Below are positions 35,015 to 43,613 of a stretch of 64,000 bases of DNA, one piece after another (the stretch's first letter is position 1; every line of letters begins with the position of its first letter). Both the position numbers and the translations under genes were made by a program. Origin of the DNA: Runella slithyformis DSM 19594 (GTDB lineage: Bacteria > Bacteroidota > Bacteroidia > Cytophagales > Spirosomataceae); assembly GCF_000218895.1 (NCBI RefSeq), contig NC_015703.1, positions 5,531,001 to 5,595,000 of the forward strand, written 5' to 3'. Under the pieces are notes generated by a model. That model worked only from the letters and a program-made list of their open reading frames with translations, had not been told where the DNA came from and made no database searches.

Positions 35015-35464
35015 ATGGCTAGTTCACAGGAGACATTTAGTAAAAAGGAAAGAGAGAAGAAGAAATTAAAAAAGAAAAAAGACAAGGAGGAAAAAAAAGA
35101 GGAACGCCAGGCAAGTGCTAAGAAAGGCCAATCTTTGGAAGACATGATCGCTTATGTTGACGAAAACGGGAACATCACCAATACTCCCCCAGACCCGAGA
35201 AAAAAGAAGGTTGTTAACAGTGAAGACATTACGCTTGGAGTAGCCAAACAAATCAATGAACCCGTAGAAATCATCCGAGAAGGCGTTGTCAGTTTCTTTA
35301 ATGAGCAAAAAGGGTATGGATTTATCAGAGACCTTAAGACTCAGGAAAGCATCTTTGTCCATATCAATGAGTTAAGCGGTCCCATTAAGGAGAACGACAA
35401 AGTAACGTTCGAGATCGAAATACGCCAAAAAGGACCCAGTGCCATTGCCGTAAAAAAGATGTAG
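35015..35464 (+). CDS. Cold-shock-domain protein with Lys-rich N-terminal extension
   Basis: 149 residues. The C-terminal 65 residues are a cold-shock domain with RNA-binding motifs GYGFIRD (RNP1-like) and SIFVHINEL (RNP2-like). The first 45 residues are dominated by Lys and Glu (KKEREKKKLKKKKDKEEKKE), probably a charged helix or disordered tail that adds nucleic-acid affinity. Likely an RNA chaperone. No signal peptide. The structured leader precedes it. Transcribed alone. Confidence 0.93.
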   Translation: MASSQETFSKKEREKKKLKKKKDKEEKKEERQASAKKGQSLEDMIAYVDENGNITNTPPDPRKKKVVNSEDITLGVAKQINEPVEIIREGVVSFFNEQKGYGFIRDLKTQESIFVHINELSGPIKENDKVTFEIEIRQKGPSAIAVKKM

Positions 35465-36172
35465 AATGAACTGATCTTCCTACCTGCATCAAAACAGGCC
35501 ACCAATTGTTCCTTTTTGTTTGTGGATGTATCTTTATTTAACGAAAAAACACATCTGCTTTCGTGTCATGAAAAACACCACCACCATTTGATGGCCCGCT
35601 GCGTTGAAAAGGTCAAAAACAAAATCCAATCGTCTGAACCGCGTTTATTTACATTCAATGAACTAACCCATTGAATGTAAACTTATTATTCCCAATAGTA
35701 ACTGTACTTAGTAAGTATCTGCACTATTTATATAATAGAAAATAACGGTACTTTTTTTTGTATGTACATAGATGATCAGTCCTGCACCGGCAGGTACACT
35801 ACGTTTCCTACACTGAAATATGCTCATTGCCCCGTAAACAAAGCTTTTTTTATGCTGTTTACAGGAACGCTGATGACCAATACTCCTCCTGAGCACTGCA
35901 ATATATCGGACGTTGGAATTCAGGTAATTTACAGCTTATAATTTAACCTCAGTAAAACTGTGACCGAAAATAAAATACGGAATCAGCAGAGCAAAAGGAC
36001 TCCTGTCCTGAATAGCATGAATGGCTATTCAGTATTGCGGCAGCAGCCGGCCTTATTGACGGAGTGTGTTTTAAGTTGTCCTGCCAAAAGTACAGGTCTG
36101 TACCGATCTCCTTTCGGCCTACAATACTAAACAACCCTCCATCGACCGGTTCTGTCCTATAGGTGAGAAATC
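35465..36172. other. Gene-free region with a perfect inverted repeat
   Basis: 708 bases with no credible coding sequence; short frames (for example minus-strand 35708-35896 and 35949-36194) have no recognisable motifs or coding character. TTTACATTCAAT (35648-35659) pairs perfectly with ATTGAATGTAAA (35670-35681), a 12-base stem with a 10-base loop. No homology to known elements was recognised. Confidence 0.5.
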
Positions 36173-36445
36173 CTATTTTACAAACAACCACCAATTCCCC
36201 AGAGATACGTATGTTTCCTGCCTGAGTTCTGAAATCATTTGAAGATTTTTGATAAATTTTTCTCGATGCTCAATCAGAGCACTGCGACTTTCTCTGTCCA
36301 GAAGAACTTTGTTTGAAATCGAGACCAGTAATTTCTCACTTATACTCGGGATGAAGTACCTATGACCGTTGAATGTTTCATCGGTTTTAATGCAAGGCAC
36401 GATCTCTAACCCCGTAATTGGGCAGATTGCGTAGTGAGCACTCAT
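36173..36445 (-). CDS. Small hypothetical protein, possibly truncated
   Basis: 90 residues, starting MSAHYAICPITGLEI. The N-terminal half (CPITGLEIVPC, then GHRYFIPSISEKLL) looks like a real domain with two cysteines. The last 15 residues appear less protein-like and may reflect a broken 3' end. It lies alone in a degraded region. No family recognised. Confidence 0.4.
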   Translation of the reverse strand: MSAHYAICPITGLEIVPCIKTDETFNGHRYFIPSISEKLLVSISNKVLLDRESRSALIEHREKFIKNLQMISELRQETYVSLGNWWLFVK

Positions 36446-36681
36446 TTTTTATATCTTTTAAAGTGGGTTAACTTCTTCAAATATAATATAAATGCCCATC
36501 AGAAAGCAACTTTTTTCTTTTCACAAAGAAAAAAGTTATTGAACAGAGAGCTAATTACAGGTATTTTTTTAGCGGAAATCTTTTACCCGCGAAAACCCGG
36601 AGAATCAGATACCTTTCAGCTATTATTTAGAAAACGGAAATGATTTCAGAATCGGTATATACTTCTCAATGGAGGGTTTTC

Positions 36682-36912
36682 TTATGGAACCAGTTGTTGT
36701 GTCATGAACCGAATTGAAGTGTCAAATGAGTCGATGAACCCGTCAATCTGAATCGCCACATTCTTGACTTTCTCTCGCTTTAACAAGTTAATTGTCATCG
36801 TTCGTAAACTACTCATAAGTCGATTCACCGCCTGCCTCCCACTCCGAAAGGCTTCTTCTGCTAAGGTTACATCCCGCCCATAATTCATTGCTTCTATACC
36901 CCCAGGGCCCAT
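36682..36912 (-). pseudogene. Transposase C-terminal remnant (DDE, ISAs1-like)
   Basis: A stop-terminated frame with MNYGRDVTLAEEAF and LRTMTINLLKREK, resembling the RDV-x-R...ALNLLK tail of ISAs1-type DDE transposases. The catalytic core is missing upstream, so only the tail survives. The first residues (MGPGGIEA) are probably not native. Family assignment is tentative. Confidence 0.5.
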
Positions 36913-37296
36913 TTATAACATTGACAGTCGATAGCTTAAGAACCAAATCTCTAGTATCATTTTTTGAATATACAAACCTGTCTCATTCAATTTAAGACTC
37001 ATGGTCCAGAGCCGAAACAGAGGTTCACCGCGAGTACAACCGGCCGTTTATACTCCCGTATAATTCCTTGCCGTCCGGCACAAACCTCCGCTACAGGTCG
37101 GCATCCGGTTCTAACTCAAACCGGTCAAAGAGCAATTTTGCGAAAAGTATTCCATTCACTTTGGCTAACAATAAGGGAAATTGGGCGCGAAACACAGGCC
37201 GGCACTACACCTGTGAGTACCAAAGCAATACAGTATGTTTTACCTCGATTGTCAAAGCCCTGAGAGAATAAGTAAGTGACCGATAACTGCGTTAAA

Positions 37297-37330
37297 ACGG
37301 ACAGCGATTCAGTTACTGTCCGTATTTTTT
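37297..37330 (+). terminator. Rho-independent terminator in the degraded region
   Basis: ACGGACAG (37297-37304) pairs with CTGTCCGT (37316-37323), followed by ATTTTTTG. It lies 26 bases after the end of the protein-like fragment at 36996-37271, suggesting that fragment was once the end of a transcribed gene. Confidence 0.7.
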
Positions 37331-37476
37331 GTTTAGGAGGCCAGAAATACCGTTTACAGTCGTTTGCAAACGGGTAGTATTTTTGTAGCTTGCACTGTCA
37401 GCAGAAATAGGCTTTATGGTATGAATTGTCAATAATGGTAAAATACAGCGCTGAATAGGATAAATACAACAAAAGA

Positions 37477-37529
37477 CTAAGCTAAATTACCCTATATTAG
37501 CTATTAGGGAAGGTAAAAGCTTAGTTTTT
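37477..37529 (+). terminator. Compound hairpin with T tract before the HD-domain gene
   Basis: Outer stem CTAAGCT/AGCTTAG (37477-37483, 37518-37524), inner TTACC/GGTAA and CCTA/TAGG, then TTTTT. It could be a terminator or the 3' end of a small RNA; no upstream gene explains it. Confidence 0.45.
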
Positions 37530-37640
37530 GACGCAGCAATCCCATTAAGCTTCCATGCTATGCGAACCATGCAACAAAGCCAGCATTAATTCTCAATCAA
37601 GATGCGACATTTCTACGTAACACCATTAAACAAATACCCC

Positions 37641-38174
37641 ATGCAAATCGATAACCTACTAAAGCAAATAAATTTCATCAAAGAGATTGATAAGCTGAAG
37701 TACGTACAACGGAAAACGAAACTGTTTAACAGCGACCGAAACGAAAATGACGCCGAACACAGTTGGCATTTAGCGATGATGACAATTGTGTTGGCGGAGC
37801 ATTCCGATCAGAAAATAGATGTAATGAAAGTATTGAAAATGGTGTTGATCCACGACATTGTGGAAATTGATGCCGGCGACACGTTTATTTATGACACGGC
37901 AAAAAACCACACCAATACCGACGAAGAGCTTATCGCAGCACAACGCATCTTCGGGCTTTTACCCAAAGAACAGGCCGAAGAATTCATCGGCATTTGGCAG
38001 GAATTTGAAGAGGGAATCACCGACGAAGCAAAATTTGCCCGATCCATGGACCGATTGGAACCCTTACTTCAAAATACGTCAACCAACGGCGGTACCTGGA
38101 AAGAGTTTAAGGTACCGTATCAAAAGGTATATGACAAGAAAAAAGCAATCAAAAACGGCTCAAGCCTGCTTTGA
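37641..38174 (+). CDS. HD-domain phosphohydrolase (YfbR/HDDC2-like)
   Basis: About 177 residues from the ATG at 37641. The metal ligands of the HD superfamily are visible: AEHSWHLAMM (first His), LIHDIVEIDAGD (HD pair) and a later SMDRLEPLLQN (distal Asp). This matches the HDDC2/YfbR-type 5'-deoxynucleotidases, which act on dNMPs. Cytoplasmic. A start 39 bases upstream exists, but the family begins at the chosen Met. No operon partner is evident. Confidence 0.88.
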   Translation: MQIDNLLKQINFIKEIDKLKYVQRKTKLFNSDRNENDAEHSWHLAMMTIVLAEHSDQKIDVMKVLKMVLIHDIVEIDAGDTFIYDTAKNHTNTDEELIAAQRIFGLLPKEQAEEFIGIWQEFEEGITDEAKFARSMDRLEPLLQNTSTNGGTWKEFKVPYQKVYDKKKAIKNGSSLL

Positions 38175-38281
38175 AAATACGCCGAGAACCTACTGAATGA
38201 GAGTGTAGACAAAGGAATTCTCTTAACAGAAGTGGATTGATCGAAAAAAATGTTCACTCACCCCCCCTTACAATCACCGAA

Positions 38282-38620
38282 ATGGATATCCTCAGATACG
38301 CCAATATGGCATTAGCCTTTGGGCTGGAACTCGCGATGTTAGCCGCTTTGGGTCGATGGGGCTACCTACAGGGAAAATCGGCACTGTTCAGCTGGCTGAT
38401 GGCCATAGGAATGGTCGGAATCGCGGTGATGCTGTGGGGGTATTTTGCCGCCCCAAGATCAGCACACCGCCTTCCCTTACTGTCGCGATTGGGCTTTGAA
38501 CTGTTCATGTTTCTGTTATCAGGGCTGCTGCTCTATACCTCAGGCTACCGCACCGCCGCCGTTTGGTTCTGCGCCCTGTCGTGTGTGAGTATCCTCCTTG
38601 CTTTCATTTTTAAGGAGTAA
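38282..38620 (+). CDS. YrdB-like DUF2568 small membrane protein
   Basis: 112 residues from the ATG at 38282; the frame opens earlier at a TTG. Four hydrophobic segments fill the protein. ANMALAFGLELAMLAALGRWG and LPLLSRLGFELFMFLLSG fit DUF2568. Function unknown. Followed by the ATTCGTCATTCG repeat. Confidence 0.75.
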   Translation: MDILRYANMALAFGLELAMLAALGRWGYLQGKSALFSWLMAIGMVGIAVMLWGYFAAPRSAHRLPLLSRLGFELFMFLLSGLLLYTSGYRTAAVWFCALSCVSILLAFIFKE

Positions 38621-38628
38621 CCCCACAA

Positions 38629-38662
38629 AATTCGTCATTCAAAATTCGTCACTCGTCATTTG
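38629..38662. repeat. ATTCGTCATTCG dispersed repeat, copy 3
   Basis: AATTCGTCATTC and ATTCGTCACTCGTCATTT lie directly before the Zn-ribbon gene. The latter matches, on the opposite strand, the sequence next to the 27-bp tandem repeat near 18654. Confidence 0.6.
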
Positions 38663-38677
38663 CAACAACTCTAACAC

Positions 38678-39028
38678 ATGAAAGAATGCTTAGAATGCGG
38701 CGAAAAGATCGTCGGTCGGTCAGACAAGAAATTCTGTTCCGACCTGTGCCGCAATGCCTACAACAACAAACTGAATTCCGATTCCAACAATTTTGTGCGG
38801 AACATCAACAATACGCTTCGAAAAAATCGACGGATACTGGAAGAAGCCTGCAAGGACGACAAAGCCAAGATCTCCAAATCCTCGCTCCTGCGCGAAGGTT
38901 TTGACTTTATGTATTTTACCAATATCCGTACCACTCAAAAAGGCTCCACGTACTACTTCGTGTACGAATACGGTTATTTGGCCCTTGAAAATGATTTCTT
39001 TTTAGTGGTAAAAGACCGTAAACCCTGA
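38678..39028 (+). CDS. Zn-ribbon DUF2116-like protein
   Basis: 116 residues. The N-terminal zinc ribbon MKECLECGEKIVGRSDKKFC continues into CSDLCRNAYNN; two CxxC-type pairs bind one zinc. The rest is a helical region and two beta strands (STYYFVYEYGYLALEN). A small nucleic-acid- or protein-binding factor is plausible, but no function is known. Convergent with the HipA-like/DUF3037 pair. Confidence 0.8.
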   Translation: MKECLECGEKIVGRSDKKFCSDLCRNAYNNKLNSDSNNFVRNINNTLRKNRRILEEACKDDKAKISKSSLLREGFDFMYFTNIRTTQKGSTYYFVYEYGYLALENDFFLVVKDRKP

Positions 39029-39053
39029 TGATGGGATTTATTTCAACCAACCG

Positions 39054-39437
39054 CTACAGTACCAACTGCGTAAACAATCGATTCAGGGTTTCGGCAGCGT
39101 TTTCGCACAGGCCCGGGTGCACGGCCGATGTTTGCACAACGGTGCTCCGAGCGGCGGTCAGCCAGCGAAAACGCTCCGCGCGCGACAACTGACCGATCGT
39201 ACCGCCTTGGGAGCGTCCTTCGCAAATACGCTCAAAGGCACCCAGGCGCTCTTGCAGCTCCGACACTTCCACACGACACGAAAAGGCCCGCAGGCGCTCC
39301 TCGTTCAGCTCGCAGCGCGTTTGTAAAAACCCTTCGGCCGAACAATATAGGATGACCCCGACATTCAGAAACTCTTCGCGCTCAACGCGGGGCACGACGC
39401 GAATCACGGCGTACTCAAATACGTGTTTTTCGGGCAT
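39054..39437 (-). CDS. DUF3037 domain protein
   Basis: About 127 residues from the ATG at 39437. FEYAVIRVVPRVEREEFLNVGVILYC is the DUF3037 signature at the N-terminus; the remainder is mostly helical. It overlaps the end of the HipA-like kinase gene by 23 bases, so the pair is co-translated. DUF3037 genes recur next to HipA-like kinases in many bacteria. Function unknown; it could be a substrate, inhibitor or regulator of the kinase. Confidence 0.9.
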   Translation of the reverse strand: MPEKHVFEYAVIRVVPRVEREEFLNVGVILYCSAEGFLQTRCELNEERLRAFSCRVEVSELQERLGAFERICEGRSQGGTIGQLSRAERFRWLTAARSTVVQTSAVHPGLCENAAETLNRLFTQLVL

Positions 39438-40212
39438 TTTGCGCTTCTTTGACAAAAATTTCGGACGCGGCCACCCGCGTTGCTAAAAATTGAATGTATA
39501 CCTCACGCCGCTCGGCAGGCGTCAGAGTCGTGGACTCATCCGTCAGCCACTCATCAGGTACCAACGACACAATGGCCCGGATCCGCTCGGGCGTCAGGAT
39601 AGCCCGAAAATCAGCATCCACTTCCTCCAGTTCGGAAGCCAACGGCAACAGGACGTGGTCTTTGATGGCCGTAAACGGCCGTCGGGCCTGCTGCTCCCAA
39701 TTGTCCCACGAATGGTGAAAATACAGCGACGCTCCGTGGTCGATCAGCCACAGGTCGCGGTGCCACATGAGCATATTGGTGTTGCGCGGTGTGCGGTCTA
39801 CGTTGGTGATAAGACAATCCAGCCACACGATCCGCGAAGCGAGTGTAGGGTTGACCGTCGTGACCAGGGCATCAAACGTAATGGCTCCTGCCAAATAATG
39901 AAGGGCCAGGTTCAGACCAACGCTTTCGCGCAGCAGATCCTGAATTTCCTCGTCGGGCTCCATGCGGCTGAAGGCTTCGTGGAGATCGGAAAAAACGATT
40001 TCCGGCACGCGCAGGCCCAAAGCCCGGGCGATCTCCCCCGAGATAAGCTCGGCGATGAGGGCTTTGGCCCCCTGTCCGGCCCCCCTGAATTTCATCACGT
40101 ACAAAAAATCATCATCCGCCTCCACAATGGCGGGCAGCGAGCCGCCTTCGCGCAGCGGCGTAACGTAGCGTGTCACGTGAACGGTTCGAAGATTGATTTC
40201 GGATTCTGCCAT
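39415..40212 (-). CDS. HipA-like kinase (paired with DUF3037)
   Basis: 265 residues, shorter than true HipA (about 440) and lacking its N-terminal domain. VMKFRGAGQGAKAL carries the ATP-binding Lys near residue 35. The catalytic loop reads NVDRTPRNTN (about residue 137) and the Mg-binding motif LIDHGASL (about residue 155), so the kinase looks active. No HipB-type antitoxin is encoded; DUF3037 follows instead. Regulation and substrate unknown. Confidence 0.9.
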   Translation of the reverse strand: MAESEINLRTVHVTRYVTPLREGGSLPAIVEADDDFLYVMKFRGAGQGAKALIAELISGEIARALGLRVPEIVFSDLHEAFSRMEPDEEIQDLLRESVGLNLALHYLAGAITFDALVTTVNPTLASRIVWLDCLITNVDRTPRNTNMLMWHRDLWLIDHGASLYFHHSWDNWEQQARRPFTAIKDHVLLPLASELEEVDADFRAILTPERIRAIVSLVPDEWLTDESTTLTPAERREVYIQFLATRVAASEIFVKEAQNARKTRI

Positions 40213-40462
40213 TGTATACTTTATCTTTTCCCAAGCTATGGTTGTGAGTAGGGCCGAAAGTTAGGACGTTTTTTTGAAAAACGGGAAGTATATCCTTCTC
40301 TGCCGACCCAACGACTGACATATTTATGAAATGTAAATCCTGCTTTATTTCATAAAAGGTACTTTTGGAGAACATTATGCCATTTTTGCACCGACCGAAA
40401 CCAAAAAAGAGGACAAACCGTTTTTACCTAAACCGACTGAATTCAGAAAATATATTCTTATC

Positions 40463-40939
40463 ATGGATGCCCTTATTGTTGTACCGCTCATACTGGTGCT
40501 CTTCTTTCTTCATTATTACTTTACCGACCATGATACTGTCATCGATAAAGACCGCAAACGATTCACCGAAGGCATCGCCCTTTTTGAATCAGGAAATACT
40601 ACCGCCGCTCATGCCTATTTTGACCAAAAGGTAAAAGAAAATCGTAAATCAGCGCTGGCCTATTCCTACCGGGGAAAATGCAATTTACAGGACGGCAATC
40701 TGTACTCAGCCCTGTACGATTTTACGGAAGCCCTTTCCTTTGACAATACGCTGGTAGAGGTACATTTAGACAAAGGCAGGGTCCATTTTCAACTGGAAGA
40801 ATACAAAGAAGCCTTTTTATCGTTCGACAAGGCCGTTTGGTTTTCACGCGGCAGTGTGGCCGATGCGCTGCATTGGCGTACGGAGGCGCACCAAAAACTT
40901 CCCCCTTCAACCGTAGCCGACAAAGAACAGGAACTCTAA
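40463..40939 (+). CDS. Membrane-anchored TPR protein
   Basis: 158 residues. One transmembrane helix at residues 3-18, then three tetratricopeptide-like repeats (FESGNTTAAHAYFDQ, LQDGNLYSALYDFTEAL, FQLEEYKEAFLSFDKA). Likely a scaffold at the inner membrane. A TACTTTTG box at 40360-40367 may be part of its promoter. It ends four bases before the convergent DoxX-like gene. Confidence 0.8.
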   Translation: MDALIVVPLILVLFFLHYYFTDHDTVIDKDRKRFTEGIALFESGNTTAAHAYFDQKVKENRKSALAYSYRGKCNLQDGNLYSALYDFTEALSFDNTLVEVHLDKGRVHFQLEEYKEAFLSFDKAVWFSRGSVADALHWRTEAHQKLPPSTVADKEQEL

Positions 40940-40943
40940 GCCG

Positions 40944-42227
40944 TCAGCGATTATCTTCCGATAACCAATGAAATTGACGCTCGGCCAGTTGAAAATGGCC
41001 TTTACGGCGTTTGAGCACTACCCTCAGCGAGTCATTTCTGATCTTTCCTTTTAAGAAAATACGGTTGGTATCAGGCATGGAAAACTGCATCGTAAACACG
41101 GGCAGGCTATCGTTGGAGCTTTTTTTGAACGAAATATGTCGTCTCAGCGAATCAAGCGCGTAGGCAAAATAGCGGCGATGGTAGCGTTGCCGAAACAGCG
41201 TATCAGCGGTTTGTATACTGCCGCCCATGAATGATTCAAAAACCATGTCTTTCCAACGCAAACTGTCTTCCGTCATTCTCCCCTCCCCTTCAAAAGAGAT
41301 CACCTCAAATACCCCCGTGGTGATGGGCTTGTTGGCCGCAGATACGGACTTGACACTCCGGCTGCTTTGAAACATCTCATAGAAGGGCAAAACGGCAAAG
41401 GCCATCACAAACGCTATTTTACCGATGATTCGGCCGATACGTATCCATTTTTGAGGTAACACATAGGCGGGTGAAGGGGCAGCGGGCCGGTTGAGTACAA
41501 AGAAATTCAGCAGCCGCCCGGCGTCCGTCAACAGCAGGATATTGCTGAAAACGAACATATGAATGGAAAACAGTTTGACGGGAATATCGTAGGAAAGATT
41601 CAGTACGGCTACGTTCAAAAATACACAAACGGCTAAAAATGCGCCTAAGGTAGCCGTACGACGATACAGCAACAGGAGGCCCACCACCACTTCTGCCGCC
41701 CCCGAAAAGAATTGATACGGCTCCGAATAGCCGATAAAAAGCCAGGAAAGGCGCATGGGCAGAAAATCTCCGAGGGGCGTAGCCAATTGGCTCAGCGAAG
41801 GAAATGACATCTGATACCCAAATATCTTGATAATGCCGTAGGTAAAAGAGACCATGGCGATGTAATACCGCAGAAGCACCATCAGCCAATAATAAGCTTT
41901 TTCGTAATTTTTCCGACGGTCAAAGAGGGACCATACCAACGTGCCCACGACGGACACTAATGCAAAAAAGCAAAGTTGGGCGTAGCCGTAAGACGTATCT
42001 CCGCTACCGCCCATAGGTACCAATACGTCTTTGACGTGAAAGAGCGTCCGATTGCACCATTCGACCAAATATTTTTCAACCTCGCCGTACAGTTCGGTAA
42101 ACGTGGAAATGACCGGCAAGCCGCCCATCCACTGAAAAAAGGACACATATAGTCCTAAATAGATGGTCGTAAAACGAAAGATGATCCTGCGCCACACGGG
42201 CCACGTAAGGGTAGATAAATCGTGCAT
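40944..42227 (-). CDS. DoxX-like polytopic membrane protein
   Basis: 427 residues. At least six hydrophobic helices between residues 15 and 300, then a soluble C-terminal domain of about 110 residues rich in beta strands. SYDIPVKLFSIHMFVFSNILLL and GAAEVVVGLLLLYRR agree with DoxX/DoxD-like membrane proteins. Its C-terminal domain has no family I recognise. No operon partner. Function unknown. Confidence 0.65.
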   Translation of the reverse strand: MHDLSTLTWPVWRRIIFRFTTIYLGLYVSFFQWMGGLPVISTFTELYGEVEKYLVEWCNRTLFHVKDVLVPMGGSGDTSYGYAQLCFFALVSVVGTLVWSLFDRRKNYEKAYYWLMVLLRYYIAMVSFTYGIIKIFGYQMSFPSLSQLATPLGDFLPMRLSWLFIGYSEPYQFFSGAAEVVVGLLLLYRRTATLGAFLAVCVFLNVAVLNLSYDIPVKLFSIHMFVFSNILLLTDAGRLLNFFVLNRPAAPSPAYVLPQKWIRIGRIIGKIAFVMAFAVLPFYEMFQSSRSVKSVSAANKPITTGVFEVISFEGEGRMTEDSLRWKDMVFESFMGGSIQTADTLFRQRYHRRYFAYALDSLRRHISFKKSSNDSLPVFTMQFSMPDTNRIFLKGKIRNDSLRVVLKRRKGHFQLAERQFHWLSEDNR

Positions 42228-42434
42228 TGGTTTGGGAAAACGGGGGTTGAGTAACGCAGGTGTAATTCATAAAATGACATACAGCCGATCAATATGCTCA
42301 AAAATACGTGTGTAAATGCTGCCATGCAAGGCTTCAGCACCGACATACGCTTTTATTTACTCAGACCTATCATCCTTGTAGTGTCATCGTATAAAGCCGA
42401 CGAACGGCTTTTTTATTTCCATGCGTCAAGTACG

Positions 42435-43037
42435 CTATTCCACCGCGAATTGCTGCGTAATTTTGGTATCGTTGACCGTCAGTTCAACCGTGTATTTTCC
42501 CTGCGGCAGGCGGGCAACAGGCAGGTATTTGACCTGTGTTCCTAAATTTTGGTAATAGTCGTCGATGATCGTGGCCACAATCTCGCTTTGTCTGTTTTTA
42601 AGCAGCAATGTAACATGACCGGGTTTATTCAGTCGGAAAATAATCCGCTTGATCTTCGTCTGCTCGGTTTCTTCGGTCCCAAATTCCGTCGCTGTCGAAT
42701 CACTTTTTACGACCGTTTGGTTTTGGGCAAAAGCCGTCTGTAAACAGGCCTGAATTCTCGCCGAAAAAGCCGCCCCGGATTGTGTTTCAAAACCCGGCAG
42801 CAACACGATGCTGTTGCCCGCTGTAAAGGCAATGTTTTGCGCAGCGGGCACGTTGCCTCGCGATAAGATCACCTTTTTGGCCTGATGTGTGGAGGAGACG
42901 AGGGTTACCTGCCCCGTGATAATGGTATTTCCCAAACAGGCCGGTTTAACGCCTTTACAGGCGCAGTTACCATCAAACTTATCGTACACTGTCAGCAGAT
43001 CACCGTTGTCGCAGGCGGCATTAAGCCCTTGTCCAAA
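42435..43037 (-). pseudogene. Fragment: C-terminal tail of a secreted surface protein
   Basis: A 200-codon frame with no proper start (the first Met would be a GTG). It begins FGQGLNAACDNGDLL and contains CACKGVKPACLGNTII, NIAFTAGNSIVLLPG and FETQSGAAFSARIQAC, the Cys-rich segment and coat-hanger-like beta repeats seen at the ends of Cytophagales exported proteins. The frame opens directly after the last in-frame stop of the DUF1800 remnant upstream, so both are probably pieces of one original gene or of two fused by deletion. Confidence 0.65.
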
Positions 43038-43042
43038 TTATT

Positions 43043-43612
43043 TTAAGTTGGAGTTGGTTTATTGGCAGCATCGCGCCTTTCGATGCCGAACAAATTGAGT
43101 TTACACATTCCAATGAAAAAAAGCTGTATCCATTCCGGGGCGTAATATTTATCAGGATAGATTCGGTTGGTCAAGTCCGTGGCATGATTGTTAAGGTATG
43201 TGGAGTAAACTCCCATTTTCGGGATAATAGGTGATTTGATCCAACAGAGTTCTATAGTTTCCAAGGCTGTTTACCAAGAGCAAATCGTAATAATCGGCCG
43301 GCGCGTAGGGATTTTCATAAAACACAGAGATTCTCGACTCCACAGACAATTTACTCAACGCCGCCCCCCCCGCCACCGAACGGCATCAGGAGCGGTCATC
43401 GCTCCCTTGAATCAACCATTGCCAAAGTGCACATTTCCCACAAACGTATTAGACAAAACATAGGTATTTTGGGGGTACCGAGCTCGAAATGAGTCAACCA
43501 TCATTTGGTGCATCTGTGCCGGACATTTGAAGTTGAACGAATTTGGCAGGGCCAATAGAGCATCCAGCCATTTCTCAAGACCCACATCGGTCACATTTTG
43601 GAGGAGTGCCAT
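43043..43612 (-). pseudogene. DUF1800-family protein, heavily decayed
   Basis: Three overlapping frames carry successive parts of a DUF1800 protein: VGLEKWLDALLALPNSFNF and FKGAMTAPDAVRWR (with TGA where Trp is expected), then VFYENPYAPADYYDLLLVNSLGNYRTLLDQITY in a second frame, then MGVYSTYLNNHATDLTNR and QLFFIGMCKLN in a third. At least two frameshifts and one nonsense codon are needed, and several conserved residues are substituted. DUF1800 genes are usually exported and paired with DUF1501. The 5' end abuts the MFS gene stop, so the N-terminus is lost. Confidence 0.8.
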
Positions 43613-43613
43613 G

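Larger units (their letters stand above)
36913..37640. other. Degraded region with two terminator-like hairpins
   Basis: No assignable gene. A stop-to-stop frame from about 36996 to 37271 on the plus strand (with EYNRPFILPYN and NNKGNWARN) looks protein-like but has no start and no family I recognise, so it may be the 3' end of a lost gene. It is followed by the hairpin at 37297. A second, longer hairpin precedes the HD-domain gene. Confidence 0.4.

Noticed and set aside
35648-35681. Attachment site for an integrated element
   Set aside because: Only one inverted repeat is seen, with no integrase and no second copy at the other end.
36964-37263. Two overlapping plus-strand frames as possible genes
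   Set aside because: Neither has a recognisable start or family; the more protein-like frame has no start codon and is recorded only as a fragment.
39415-40212. Classical HipBA toxin-antitoxin module
   Set aside because: No HTH antitoxin gene is present and the kinase lacks the HipA N-terminal domain.
39490-40251. A 253-codon plus-strand frame over the HipA-like kinase
   Set aside because: The opposite strand has intact kinase motifs; the antisense frame has none.
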